From a virus, in IMG/VR virus record IMGVR_UViG_3300008339_000435, positions 1 to 25,199 of that record: DNA of 25,199 bases; one strand, given 5' to 3'. The notes below the pieces were generated by a model. That model was not told the DNA's origin. It did not search any database and was given only the letters and a program-made list of their open reading frames with translations. The translations under genes were made by a program, and so were the position numbers. Below are positions 1-9,256 of this stretch, one piece after another. How positions within the stretch are numbered: the stretch's first letter is position 1; each line of letters starts with the position of its first letter.

Positions 1-1041
1 GTTTATGGTGTGTTTGCTCAAAATGGTTGGAGATACACAGATGGAAATAAATTCATTAGTAAAGCCATTACTTTATCAGGTCAAAGACTATTACAAGAAA
101 GTATTAGGAATATGAATGAATACCTAAATAAAGAATTAGGTAATGAAACTCCTAAAGATTATATTGTTACTAGTGATACTGACTCACTATTCATTCAATG
201 TAAAGACTTATTAATAGCCCGACACCCAGATATTGACTTTAATGATAGAGAAGATGTTATTAATAAAATATTGGTTATAGCTAATGAATTGCAAAAAATG
301 GCTAATGAATTTATTGGTGACTTTGCTAAAACAGCTTTTAATTTAGGAGATAAAGCAACTCACTATTTTGAGCTAAAACAAGAAGTTGTACTTGATAGAG
401 GTTATTTTGCAGGTAAGAGGAGATACGCCCAACATATTGTTAACAAGGAAGGCGTACCTGTAGATGAATTGGATGTTAAAGGTTTGGATCTAATGAAATC
501 TAACTTTCCACCATTGTTTAGAAAGTTTGGTGAAAACATTATTAATGAAATTATGTTTGGTAAACCTAAAGCAGACATTGATAAACAAGTATTAGATTTT
601 AGAACTGAGTTAAGAACTATTGATTGGAGGAAAATTCTTAAACCTACTGGTTTAAAGAAAATGAGTGAATATTTAGCTTCTCCTCCACGTGCTGGTGAGG
701 TGTTTTCTAAATTAGGATCAAAATGTCCTATCAATACTAAAGCAGCTATTTACTATAATGATATTTTAAGATTTAAAAACTTAGATAAAAAATATCCTAC
801 TTTCCAGATAGGAGATAAAATGTTTATTGCTTATTTAAAAGCTAATCCTTATAGAATTGATGTTATTGGATTTAATGGTTATAATGATCCTCCAGAACTA
901 ATGGAATTTATAGAAAAGTATATTGATAGAGATGGTTTGTTTGATTCAGTTTTGAAAAACAAATTAGAGTCATTATATTCAGATTTAGGATGGGGTGCTC
1001 TTATTCTTAATACAAACGTTAGTAAATTTTTTAAATATTAA
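1..1041 (+). CDS. 43: T4-like family-B DNA polymerase (gp43-like), C-terminal part, 5' end outside window
   Basis: Replicative DNA polymerase that extends primers with the phage clamp. The frame is open from base 1 and begins inside the conserved polymerase motif B: the first residues VYGVFAQNGW correspond to the end of Kx3NSxYG. Motif C follows as TSDTDSLF, with the catalytic Asp codons at about 175-183. The rest (KKMSEYLASP onward) fits the thumb region. The last residues, VSKFFKY, are a hydrophobic/aromatic tail like the clamp-binding peptide at the C-terminus of T4-type polymerases (inference). Roughly the last 345 residues of an 800-900 residue family are present. A GTG at base 10 is not the start, because the reading frame and motif run upstream of it. 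The clamp gene follows after 20 bp. Confidence 0.93.
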   Translation, partial: VYGVFAQNGWRYTDGNKFISKAITLSGQRLLQESIRNMNEYLNKELGNETPKDYIVTSDTDSLFIQCKDLLIARHPDIDFNDREDVINKILVIANELQKMANEFIGDFAKTAFNLGDKATHYFELKQEVVLDRGYFAGKRRYAQHIVNKEGVPVDELDVKGLDLMKSNFPPLFRKFGENIINEIMFGKPKADIDKQVLDFRTELRTIDWRKILKPTGLKKMSEYLASPPRAGEVFSKLGSKCPINTKAAIYYNDILRFKNLDKKYPTFQIGDKMFIAYLKANPYRIDVIGFNGYNDPPELMEFIEKYIDRDGLFDSVLKNKLESLYSDLGWGALILNTNVSKFFKY

Positions 1042-1061
1042 ATATATATAATAAACAAGTT

Positions 1062-1802
1062 ATGATTAATAAAGCGGATTTAGTGTCTATTATTTCCAAG
1101 TACTATTTGAACGGAATGAATGAAGCTGTCAAATGGGAAATTAAAGACAAAAAACTTACAGTCAGATTTACAACATCTAATGAAACGATGCTTGGTACTG
1201 TGACTTATGAAGGAGTTGATTTAGAAGATTCAGATATTGGTATTAGTAATACATCTCAACTAAACAAACTGATTGGTATTACAAATGGTTATTTAAAATT
1301 AGAGTATCAAAAACAACATAAATTAATAACTAAACTCATTATTTCAGATAATCAGTTCACAACAAATTATGCTTTAGCTGATTTGATGATTATACCTAAA
1401 CCTATGACTTATGCTGGTGATGGGATTTATAATATTACTGCTGATTTAGATAATGAAAGTATTAACGCTATTGTTAAAGCTAAATCTGCTTTAGCTGAAA
1501 GTGATACTGTTGTATTTAAACCATTCACTAACGATGATGGTGATTTACAATTAGAAATGCAGTTTGGAGGTAATATTGAGCATTTAAATAAAGTATCTTT
1601 TTATTTATCTGATATTCAAACTAATAGCTTACCTAATAACTTCCAAGCTCATTATTTTTCAGATGTGGTTAAGGAAATTATGTACTGTAATAAGGATGTA
1701 GCAGGTGGTAAAATGAGTATTAATCTTGAAGGGGTTATGAAATTAGAATTTGACAGTGGGAACTTAAAAAGCGAATATTATATCATCCAAAAAGAAATAT
1801 AA
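1062..1802 (+). CDS. 45: DNA polymerase sliding clamp (gp45-like)
   Basis: Predicted 246-residue processivity clamp that encircles DNA and tethers the polymerase; in T4 it also activates late transcription. T4 gp45 is 228 residues. I see no short catalytic motif. The assignment rests on the pattern of short alternating beta strands, the final strand pair (SINLEGVMKLEFDSG followed by EYYIIQKE) typical of the clamp fold, and the position between polymerase and clamp loader. The start ATG is preceded by CAAGTT, the initiation context used widely here. Its TAA stop overlaps the next ATG (TAATG). A different beta-rich replication protein cannot be excluded without a profile search. Confidence 0.78.
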   Translation: MINKADLVSIISKYYLNGMNEAVKWEIKDKKLTVRFTTSNETMLGTVTYEGVDLEDSDIGISNTSQLNKLIGITNGYLKLEYQKQHKLITKLIISDNQFTTNYALADLMIIPKPMTYAGDGIYNITADLDNESINAIVKAKSALAESDTVVFKPFTNDDGDLQLEMQFGGNIEHLNKVSFYLSDIQTNSLPNNFQAHYFSDVVKEIMYCNKDVAGGKMSINLEGVMKLEFDSGNLKSEYYIIQKEI

Positions 1803-1996
1803 TGAGTTCTAAATTTATAACTGTTAAAGATGATCTATATCAGGTGATAAGAACTATTCCTGAACATACAGGTATTGATACTGAAAAATTTAGAATATTA
1901 ACTCATTCAACTAATGTATTTAGAAAAGACGGGTGGTTTTGGTTTGTTAGGATAGTAGAAGAAGCTCAAGTTATAGAAGATAGTTTGGAAAACTAA
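1802..1996 (+). CDS. Small protein of unknown function (64 aa)
   Basis: I do not recognise this protein. It is 64 residues with no membrane segment or Cys pair; it has an aromatic WFWFVRIVEE stretch around residues 45-56 and an acidic C-terminus. The start overlaps the clamp stop by one base (TAATG), so it is probably translationally coupled to the clamp. Its last codons (DSLEN) contain the TTTG -33 element of the promoter for the next gene. The tight overlap supports it being real. Confidence 0.65.
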   Translation: MSSKFITVKDDLYQVIRTIPEHTGIDTEKFRILTHSTNVFRKDGWFWFVRIVEEAQVIEDSLEN

Positions 1997-2015
1997 GAAA
2001 AAAATGTTATATTAA
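1984..2015 (+). promoter_or_regulatory. Bacteroidota-type promoter upstream of the 2020 gene, predicted leaderless
   Basis: TTTG at 1984-1987, exactly 20 bases, then TATATTAA at 2008-2015. This fits the Bacteroidota -33/-7 layout and seven other sites in this window with identical spacing. The ATG at 2020 comes four bases after the -7 box, so the predicted transcript would start at or one base before the start codon. The -33 element lies inside the previous coding sequence. Confidence 0.6.
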
Positions 2016-2019
2016 TATT

Positions 2020-2313
2020 ATGAGTACTGAAAAAGATTACACAAACACTATTATTGATCCAGCAATGGAGCCTTATTTTATCACAATGGATAACTATTGT
2101 GTTACAGTAAATTTAAAAGTAACGCCAGACAGACGTTACACTGAATCAACTAAAGAATTTAATAAAATTATTAGTCATCACAGCTCAGTAGGCGGTGCTA
2201 TTAAGAGTATTGCTAAAGCAAAATCAAACAATCAATCATACAATTCATTAAAAGAGTATGTTGATAATTATCAAAACATTGTTAGTCAATTAATTGAAAA
2301 CACTAATTATTAA
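2020..2313 (+). CDS. Hypothetical protein (97 aa) upstream of GroES
   Basis: Not recognised. It is 97 residues, soluble by appearance, with a beta-like N-terminal half (YFITMDNYCVTVNLKV) and a helical, Ser/Asn-rich C-terminal half (SVGGAIKSIAKAKSNN). It is the first gene after a well-formed promoter and sits 3 bp upstream of groES, so it is likely the first gene of the chaperonin transcript. Its role there is unknown. Confidence 0.72.
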   Translation: MSTEKDYTNTIIDPAMEPYFITMDNYCVTVNLKVTPDRRYTESTKEFNKIISHHSSVGGAIKSIAKAKSNNQSYNSLKEYVDNYQNIVSQLIENTNY

Positions 2314-2316
2314 AAT

Positions 2317-4239
<1,923 letters not shown>

Positions 4240-4243
4240 AACT

Positions 4244-4447
4244 ATGCGAGACGCAGTAGACTTAATAGGAAAAACAATTCTTGTTGACGCCATAGAGTAT
4301 AAAATTGCAAAAGTATACTTTTTACCTAGTGGTGCTAATGAAAATTTTAATTTATACTTTGGTTTAACTAAAATTAATGAAACAACAATAGTAAATTATT
4401 CCTATCACAGTCTACTGCCTTACATGAAAAAATCAATTAAGTTATGA
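4244..4447 (+). CDS. Small protein of unknown function (67 aa)
   Basis: Not recognised. It is 67 residues, beta-rich by appearance (GKTILVDAIEYKIAKVYFL), without Cys or membrane segments. It starts right after a predicted leaderless promoter and overlaps the next gene by ATGA, so the two are probably coupled. It could be a small adaptor; nothing in the sequence fixes a role. Confidence 0.68.
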   Translation: MRDAVDLIGKTILVDAIEYKIAKVYFLPSGANENFNLYFGLTKINETTIVNYSYHSLLPYMKKSIKL

Positions 4448-4704
4448 AACAAAACGTAGAAAAAAACTTTAAAATTGCTGACAGAGTGCCTCCTGGAGAT
4501 AGATGGCAAGTGATAAATGTTAAAGAAATTCAACCTTCATTAACAGATGCTTTAAATGCTTATTATGAAGTGGCGGTTGTGAAACCTCAAGCATTTAGAC
4601 TTGAACCTATGAATGGAAGTTTATATATGATTACTACTGAGTATATAGAAATGCAAGAACCAGAACCTAAAAAATATTCAATATACGGAGACTATGAGTT
4701 CTAA
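4444..4704 (+). CDS. Small protein of unknown function (86 aa)
   Basis: Not recognised. It is 86 residues with a central beta-like stretch (AYYEVAVVKPQAFRLEP) and an acidic, Pro/Glu-rich tail ending YSIYGDYEF. The start is in the AAGTT-ATG context and overlaps the previous stop (ATGA). Its 3' end overlaps the clamp-loader gene by 11 bp. Position directly before gp44 suggests expression with the loader, not necessarily a shared function. Confidence 0.7.
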   Translation: MKQNVEKNFKIADRVPPGDRWQVINVKEIQPSLTDALNAYYEVAVVKPQAFRLEPMNGSLYMITTEYIEMQEPEPKKYSIYGDYEF

Positions 4705-5629
4705 AGAACATACTTTATGGGTTGAAAAATATCGTTCCCCAAACCTAGATTCTTATGTAGGTAATGAACAGATTAAAAATACTATTTCAAAATATCTAGG
4801 ACAAAATGATATTCAAAATTTTATTTTCTATGGTCCAGCAGGTACTGGTAAAACAACTTTAGCTAAACTAATTGTTAATAATCTTGATTGTAGTTTTCTT
4901 TACATTAACGCTTCTGATGAACGTGGTATTGATACTATCAGAGACAAAGTACAAGGTTTTTCATCTGTTGCCTCATTTAAACCTCTTAAAGTAGTTATTT
5001 TAGATGAAGCTGATTTTCTTACTATACAAGCTCAAGCATCATTAAGAAACATAATTGAAACATTTGCCCGTACTACTCGTTTTATTTTAACTTGTAATTA
5101 TATTGAACGAATCATTGATCCTCTCCAATCACGTTGCCAGGTACTAAAAATTGTACCTCCATCTAAACAAGATATTGCTTATCATATTATAGACATTCTC
5201 AAAAATGAAAATGTTGGTATGGGAGCTGATGATTTAAAATTAGTAGTTAATCAATATTATCCTGACATTCGTAAAATGCTTAATACACTACAAATGGGTG
5301 TAGCAGGTGATGAAATTCTAATTGATAAAAATATATTAGTATCTAGTAACTATAAAACAAAAGTATTAGCAGAACTAATTAAACCAAATTCTAAATCATT
5401 TAACAACATCAGACAAATTGTAGCTGATTCTGGTGTTAGTGATTATGAGGATTTATTTAGATACTTATATGACAATGTAGAAAAATATGCTCCATTAAGT
5501 GTAGGTGAAGTGATAATTTATATTGAAGAATATCAATACCATGCTAATTTTAGAATTGATAAAGAAATTAACATTATGGCTTTGATATCTAGAATTTTAT
5601 CATTAATTTCAAGTAAACGAGTTATATGA
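4694..5629 (+). CDS. 44: Clamp loader large subunit, gp44/RFC-like AAA+ ATPase
   Basis: A 311-residue AAA+ ATPase (T4 gp44 is 319) that opens the sliding clamp and loads it on primer-template DNA. The N-terminal WVEKYRSPNLDSYVGNE is the usual RFC-box start. Walker A is GPAGTGKTT (47-55) and Walker B VVILDEAD (100-107). Sensor 1 is in ILTCNY (131-136), and the SRC motif (146-148) supplies the arginine finger to the neighbouring subunit. The C-terminal collar helices follow. It overlaps both the previous and the next gene. Confidence 0.95.
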   Translation: MSSKEHTLWVEKYRSPNLDSYVGNEQIKNTISKYLGQNDIQNFIFYGPAGTGKTTLAKLIVNNLDCSFLYINASDERGIDTIRDKVQGFSSVASFKPLKVVILDEADFLTIQAQASLRNIIETFARTTRFILTCNYIERIIDPLQSRCQVLKIVPPSKQDIAYHIIDILKNENVGMGADDLKLVVNQYYPDIRKMLNTLQMGVAGDEILIDKNILVSSNYKTKVLAELIKPNSKSFNNIRQIVADSGVSDYEDLFRYLYDNVEKYAPLSVGEVIIYIEEYQYHANFRIDKEINIMALISRILSLISSKRVI

Positions 5630-5829
5630 AAAAATTCATATACTTTCTAGTGATTTGGATTGCTAGTAATCTATCTATTCCTTTTTGGATGGTAGGTCAT
5701 GTCCATCTAACTATGAATGTGTATGATGACATTAAAGAAATTATAGCTTCATTTGGAATGAATGCTTTAGTAGCAACTGGATTTTATTTAGAATGGCGTA
5801 AACATAAAAAAGAAATAGAAAATGAATAA
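5626..5829 (+). CDS. Small membrane protein (67 aa)
   Basis: Not recognised. The N-terminus (FIYFLVIWIASNLSIPFWMV) is a likely transmembrane segment. A second weaker hydrophobic stretch (SFGMNALVATGFYL, about 42-55) is followed by a charged tail (EWRKHKKEIENE), giving a one- or two-span inner-membrane protein. It overlaps gp44 by ATGA and the following gene by 8 bp, so it is embedded between the two clamp-loader subunits. Function unknown. Confidence 0.7.
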   Translation: MKKFIYFLVIWIASNLSIPFWMVGHVHLTMNVYDDIKEIIASFGMNALVATGFYLEWRKHKKEIENE

Positions 5830-6067
5830 TCAAAAACCAATGAATGTCAATATTGACATCAAAAACACTAGACCAATTGCCTCACCTGAAGGCAACCAAG
5901 TATTCTCAGAAGGAGTTATTTTGCGTAAAGTATCTCGTTTTGTAACTGGCACTCAAGAAGATGGAGTTATTCCAATTCCATGTTTTTATGATGTAGCCAC
6001 TGGTAAAGTATTAGTAGAATTGCTTCCTAAAGAATTGAGAGCAGAATTCGAAGATGACAATATTTGA
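5822..6067 (+). CDS. Hypothetical protein (81 aa) between gp44 and gp62
   Basis: Not assigned to a family with certainty. It is 81 residues with an ordered-looking core (SEGVILRKVSRFVTGTQEDG) and PIPCFYDVATGKVLVELLPKE, which reads like a small beta-rich domain followed by a helix. No catalytic or metal motif is visible. It overlaps gp62 by 14 bp, so it is probably co-translated with the clamp loader. It might be a structural or replisome accessory protein. Confidence 0.72.
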   Translation: MNNQKPMNVNIDIKNTRPIASPEGNQVFSEGVILRKVSRFVTGTQEDGVIPIPCFYDVATGKVLVELLPKELRAEFEDDNI

Positions 6068-6473
6068 TTGGCTAAAAGAAATCACAACTAATAAAACACC
6101 TTGGTCATCATTCACTGAAGGCCAGCAAGAATCGTTTAATTCTTACATGGTTCATCGCTTTGTTAGTATGTATGAAGGGTATACAGAGGTCGCTAATTAT
6201 GGCCAAAGGATACCATATCCTGAAAAAGAAAAAACCTACAAATACTACTGCCATATGTTACCTAAAAAGAATGTTTTCCTTAAGTACGTGAAAAGTTCAC
6301 GTAAAAAAACAAACGAATCTATATTACAATACATTGCTAACCATTATACAATATCACTTGGGGAGGCAGAAGATTATGTTTATATACTTAAAAAAGAAGG
6401 TGTAGAACATATTCTTGAAAAAGCAGGTGTTAATGAAAAAGAAATTAAAAAGTTATTAAAAGAAATACAATGA
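6054..6473 (+). CDS. 62: Clamp loader small subunit, gp62-like
   Basis: A 139-residue all-helical protein matching the smaller gp62 type of T4-like phages (T4 gp62 is 187). gp62 is the non-ATPase subunit that completes the gp44 ring. The pattern seen is an N-terminal FDWLKEI, a conserved YMVHRFVSMY stretch, YYCHMLPKKNVFLKYVK in the middle, and a C-terminal helical pair (LGEAEDYVYILKKEG). The family diverges greatly, so this rests on motif order and on the gene lying just after gp44. Its start overlaps the preceding gene and its end overlaps the next (ATGA). Confidence 0.75.
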   Translation: MTIFDWLKEITTNKTPWSSFTEGQQESFNSYMVHRFVSMYEGYTEVANYGQRIPYPEKEKTYKYYCHMLPKKNVFLKYVKSSRKKTNESILQYIANHYTISLGEAEDYVYILKKEGVEHILEKAGVNEKEIKKLLKEIQ

Positions 6474-6724
6474 CAAAAAACAGCGATTTAGGTCTTAGGG
6501 GAGAACATCCCCAAACAAGAACAGTTATTAAAACAGACTCAATTGTAGATTCAATTATTGATGAGCATATTTCACGAGCTGAATTTGGTAAAATTAAATA
6601 CAATAATACTCTAGATAGAACAGATTTATCTGTACTAGATTATTTACAACACGCTAAAGAAGAAGCAATGGATTTAGCTCTTTATTTAGAAAAAACAATA
6701 CAAATGTTAAAAGGAAAAAAATAA
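6470..6724 (+). CDS. MazG-like small helical protein (tentative)
   Basis: An 84-residue protein. The C-terminal half has the pattern LDRTDLSVLDYLQHAKEEAM then DLALYLEK, with Glu/Asp spaced on a helix as in MazG-type nucleoside triphosphate pyrophosphohydrolases. Small phage proteins with this stretch are common, but only one of the two metal-binding helices is obvious here, so enzyme activity is uncertain. It would fit a nucleotide-pool role at the end of a replication block. It overlaps gp62 by ATGA. Confidence 0.7.
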   Translation: MTKNSDLGLRGEHPQTRTVIKTDSIVDSIIDEHISRAEFGKIKYNNTLDRTDLSVLDYLQHAKEEAMDLALYLEKTIQMLKGKK

Positions 6725-6727
6725 GTT

Positions 6728-7381
6728 ATGGAACCACATCGTAGAAAAATTTTAGACGAAAAATATTATTACTTTAGTAACCCAAATGTATGGTCAGATA
6801 TTTATGAACATTTGCCTACTTTTAGAAAATATGCTAAAGAATGTGATACTATTATTGAAATGGGAACTCGTTCAGTAGTAGGCACTTATGGATTTTTAAT
6901 GGGACTATCAGACCCATCAAGAGACATTTGGCAAGATCATTTGTTTAATCATCGTTGGAATGAATTAGATAGTATGTCTATGATTCAAGGTAAAAAAATG
7001 GTTTGTATTGATATTGACCATCCAAATATCTGGGGTGATAGATTATTAGAAACAGCTACTGAAGGAGCTAATCAGTGGGGTATTGAATTAGAATTCAGAC
7101 AACAAAATACTCTTGAAAATGAGATTGAAGAATGTGATTTCTTGTTTTTAGATACTTGGCATTCATATGATCAGGTAAAAGGTGAATTAATTCGCCACGC
7201 TGATAAAGCTAAAAAATATATTGGTTTCCATGATACTCAGTTTTATGATTTTAAAGATATGAGTGGAACTCAAGGTATTTGGCCCGCGATTGAAGAATTT
7301 TTATATTCAAATCGTAATTGGTATGTCTATGAGAAGTTCGCTAACAATCATGGCGTTACAATTTTGAAAAGAAAGTATTAA
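6728..7381 (+). CDS. SAM-dependent methyltransferase (class I), glycan island
   Basis: A 217-residue Rossmann-type methyltransferase. SAM motif I is IIEMGTRSVVGT (42-53, acidic Glu44 and Gly46). The motif II acidic residue is likely in VCIDIDHP. The post-core signature CDFLFLDTWHSY (136-147) and YIGFHDT (164-170) match the sugar-island family related to CmcI-type proteins, where Asp and His may bind metal (family knowledge). The start follows TAA-GTT-ATG. It overlaps the next glycosyltransferase by one base, so a sugar or glycan substrate is likely. Confidence 0.83.
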   Translation: MEPHRRKILDEKYYYFSNPNVWSDIYEHLPTFRKYAKECDTIIEMGTRSVVGTYGFLMGLSDPSRDIWQDHLFNHRWNELDSMSMIQGKKMVCIDIDHPNIWGDRLLETATEGANQWGIELEFRQQNTLENEIEECDFLFLDTWHSYDQVKGELIRHADKAKKYIGFHDTQFYDFKDMSGTQGIWPAIEEFLYSNRNWYVYEKFANNHGVTILKRKY

Positions 7382-8058
7382 TGATTAGTTTCATAATACC
7401 TACAGTATACAGGTCTAAACATCTAATACAATTATTACGAAGTTTAGATACACATCCCTTAGTTAGTGAAATTCTAATTATAGAGGATTGTCCTGATCCT
7501 GGGGTATTAGATCCTAAACATGGTAATCTTTTTAATAAGGTAACAATTGTACCTTTTCAAGAAAAAAAATTTTGTAATGGAGGTTGGAATTTAGGAATTA
7601 GTTTGTTAAAAACACATTATTATGCTTTATGCAGTGATGATATCTTATTTCCAACCTCTGTTATAGATGATGTTCTTCACTTCTATAAACTTAGACCTAA
7701 ATCAGGATTTATAGGAATGCATCCAACTCAATTTAATTGTAAAACCCAAACCAAACCTTCAGTTTATGGTTTTCTTGAAAGAGAAGTATGGCATGTTGAT
7801 GGTGGGTGGGGTGCGTTACAATTCAATCATAAGGATAATTTATTAATTATACCTGAAGATTTAAAACACTGGTGTGGAGACACTTATAATGTTTATTATA
7901 GTAAATACCCATGTTATAATTACTTTGGTGAAAAATTTTATACTTGTAATGATGAACATGGAACATCAACAAATAGTGAGATAATGGAAATATGTTATAA
8001 TGATCAACATATTTTTGAAGAAAAATATAAATTGGAAAAACCAATTTGGAAAAAATAA
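7381..8058 (+). CDS. Glycosyltransferase family 2-like protein
   Basis: A 225-residue GT-A-fold transferase candidate. The N-terminus ISFIIPTVYRSKHLIQLLRS is a classic GT2 start, and CSDD (Asp86-Asp87) sits where the DxD metal/nucleotide-sugar motif is expected. FCNGGWNLGI resembles the conserved N-x-G-x-N region. It lacks a membrane segment. It is coupled to the preceding methyltransferase by a TAATG overlap. Donor and acceptor cannot be read from the sequence. Confidence 0.83.
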   Translation: MISFIIPTVYRSKHLIQLLRSLDTHPLVSEILIIEDCPDPGVLDPKHGNLFNKVTIVPFQEKKFCNGGWNLGISLLKTHYYALCSDDILFPTSVIDDVLHFYKLRPKSGFIGMHPTQFNCKTQTKPSVYGFLEREVWHVDGGWGALQFNHKDNLLIIPEDLKHWCGDTYNVYYSKYPCYNYFGEKFYTCNDEHGTSTNSEIMEICYNDQHIFEEKYKLEKPIWKK

Positions 8059-8061
8059 GTT

Positions 8062-9015
8062 TTGGCTAAAAAGAAAAAAATACCAGCAATTGTAAAACAA
8101 ATACAAAAACATAACCTAAAAGAGATTATCTACGGAGTAGAAAAATCAATCTCTTATAGTCAAATGTCTACCTATTTGTCTTGTCCTCATAAGTGGAGTC
8201 TCCAATATAAAGACGGTTATTACACATCTGAAGCGTCTATTAATATGACATTCGGGACTGCACTTCATGAGACGTTACAACATTATATAGCGGTTATATA
8301 CAATATTAGTGGCGCGGAAGCTGATCGAATTGATTTAGAAGCTTATTTTGAGGAACGTTTTAGAGAAACATACTTAAAAGATTATAAATCTAATAAGAAT
8401 GTTCATTTTTCTGATCCTGTTGAAATGAGAGAATTTTATGAAGACGGATTAGAAATTATTAAAACAATAAAAAAACTTAGAAGTGGATTATTTAGTAAAC
8501 AAGGATGGTTTTTAGTAGGATGTGAAGTCCCTATCTTAATTACTCCTATCCCAGAATATAAAAACATTTTATATAAAGGCTATTTGGATGTTGTTTTATA
8601 TCATGAACCAACTAATAGTTTTAAAATCATGGATATTAAAACATCTACTAAAGGTTGGGATGACAAAACTAAAAAAGATGAAAATAAACAATTCCAACTT
8701 ATTCTTTATAAAAAATATTTTGCTAAACAATTTGGGCTTGAAGAAGATAATATTGAAATAGAGTTTTTTATTGTTAAAAGAAAAATATGGGAAGAAGCTC
8801 CATATCCTGTTTCTCGACTTCAAGAATTTAGACCTCCAAGTGGAAAAATAAAAACAAACCGAGCTACTAAAACAGTAGAAAATTTTATTCAAACTGTCTT
8901 TAACCATGATGGAACTCATAAAGTATTATCTCATGAGCCTAATCCTTCAAAATGGAATTGTCGGTATTGTCCTTTTGGAAAAGATAAAAAATTATGTCCT
9001 GTAAGTGTACTTTAA
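8062..9015 (+). CDS. PD-(D/E)XK nuclease, Cas4/RecB-like with probable Fe-S cluster
   Basis: A 317-residue nuclease. SYSQMSTYLSCPHKW (31-45) is the usual N-terminal signature with Cys41. FGTALHE (64-70) contains the RecB-type His. The catalytic core is GYLDVVLY (Asp176) and IMDIKTS (Asp191, Lys193). WNCRYCPFGKDKKLC at the C-terminus gives Cys300, Cys303 and Cys312, completing the four-Cys set that binds a 4Fe-4S cluster in Cas4/AddB nucleases. I chose the TTG start because it follows TAA-GTT exactly like the AAGTT-ATG starts, and the next ATG would lose the conserved N-terminus. A role in recombination or DNA processing is likely; there is no CRISPR context. Confidence 0.87.
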   Translation: MAKKKKIPAIVKQIQKHNLKEIIYGVEKSISYSQMSTYLSCPHKWSLQYKDGYYTSEASINMTFGTALHETLQHYIAVIYNISGAEADRIDLEAYFEERFRETYLKDYKSNKNVHFSDPVEMREFYEDGLEIIKTIKKLRSGLFSKQGWFLVGCEVPILITPIPEYKNILYKGYLDVVLYHEPTNSFKIMDIKTSTKGWDDKTKKDENKQFQLILYKKYFAKQFGLEEDNIEIEFFIVKRKIWEEAPYPVSRLQEFRPPSGKIKTNRATKTVENFIQTVFNHDGTHKVLSHEPNPSKWNCRYCPFGKDKKLCPVSVL

Positions 9016-9025
9016 CAGGATCTAT

Positions 9026-9036
9026 GTATATTTATA
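9026..9036 (+). promoter_or_regulatory. Possible second-type promoter (TATATTTATA without -33 TTTG)
   Basis: TATATTTATA at 9027-9036 lies in the 42 bp gap before the ribbon-helix-helix gene. No TTTG occurs 19-21 bases upstream, unlike the main promoter set. Similar boxes occur before the genes at 23949 and, less well matched, at 20728 and 22159. It may be an activator-dependent or late-type promoter, or chance in AT-rich DNA. Confidence 0.3.
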
Positions 9037-9057
9037 TATAACAAATAAATAAAAGCT

Positions 9058-9249
9058 ATGACAAAAAAAGATATGACCCTAACCTCTGTAAAAGTACAGA
9101 GTGAGTTATTTGAGGATTTTAAAATTGCTTGTGTTAAGTATAAATTTTCTTTACAAAAGCTTGCTGACCGTACTATTCATTTATATCTTACGGACGAAGA
9201 TTTTAGAAAAAAAGTTCATAACCACAACAATCTAGAAATTAAAAATTAA
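9058..9249 (+). CDS. Ribbon-helix-helix (Arc/CopG-like) DNA-binding protein
   Basis: A 63-residue protein. TLTSVKVQSELFEDFKIAC reads as the beta strand plus first helix of a ribbon-helix-helix domain, and FSLQKLADRTIHLYLTD as the second helix. Such dimers bind operator DNA in the major groove. It is preceded by one of the longer gaps in the window and opens the large glycosyltransferase run, so it may regulate that run (inference). Phage RHH proteins are common and their targets are not predictable from sequence. Confidence 0.75.
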   Translation: MTKKDMTLTSVKVQSELFEDFKIACVKYKFSLQKLADRTIHLYLTDEDFRKKVHNHNNLEIKN

Positions 9250-9256
9250 ACAAAAC

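Noticed and set aside
10-12. GTG as start of the polymerase gene
   Set aside because: The frame is open to base 1 and already within polymerase motif B, so the gene begins outside the window.
402-734. Minus-strand open frame of 110 codons inside the polymerase gene
   Set aside because: It is the reverse of a clear polymerase coding region, with no initiation context or family motif.
8596-8919. Minus-strand 107-codon frame inside the nuclease gene
   Set aside because: Phe/Ile/Ser-rich reverse translation of an AT-rich gene, with no start signal.
8062-9015. CRISPR-associated Cas4
   Set aside because: No repeat array or other cas gene is present; the nuclease fold with Fe-S cysteines is common in phages.
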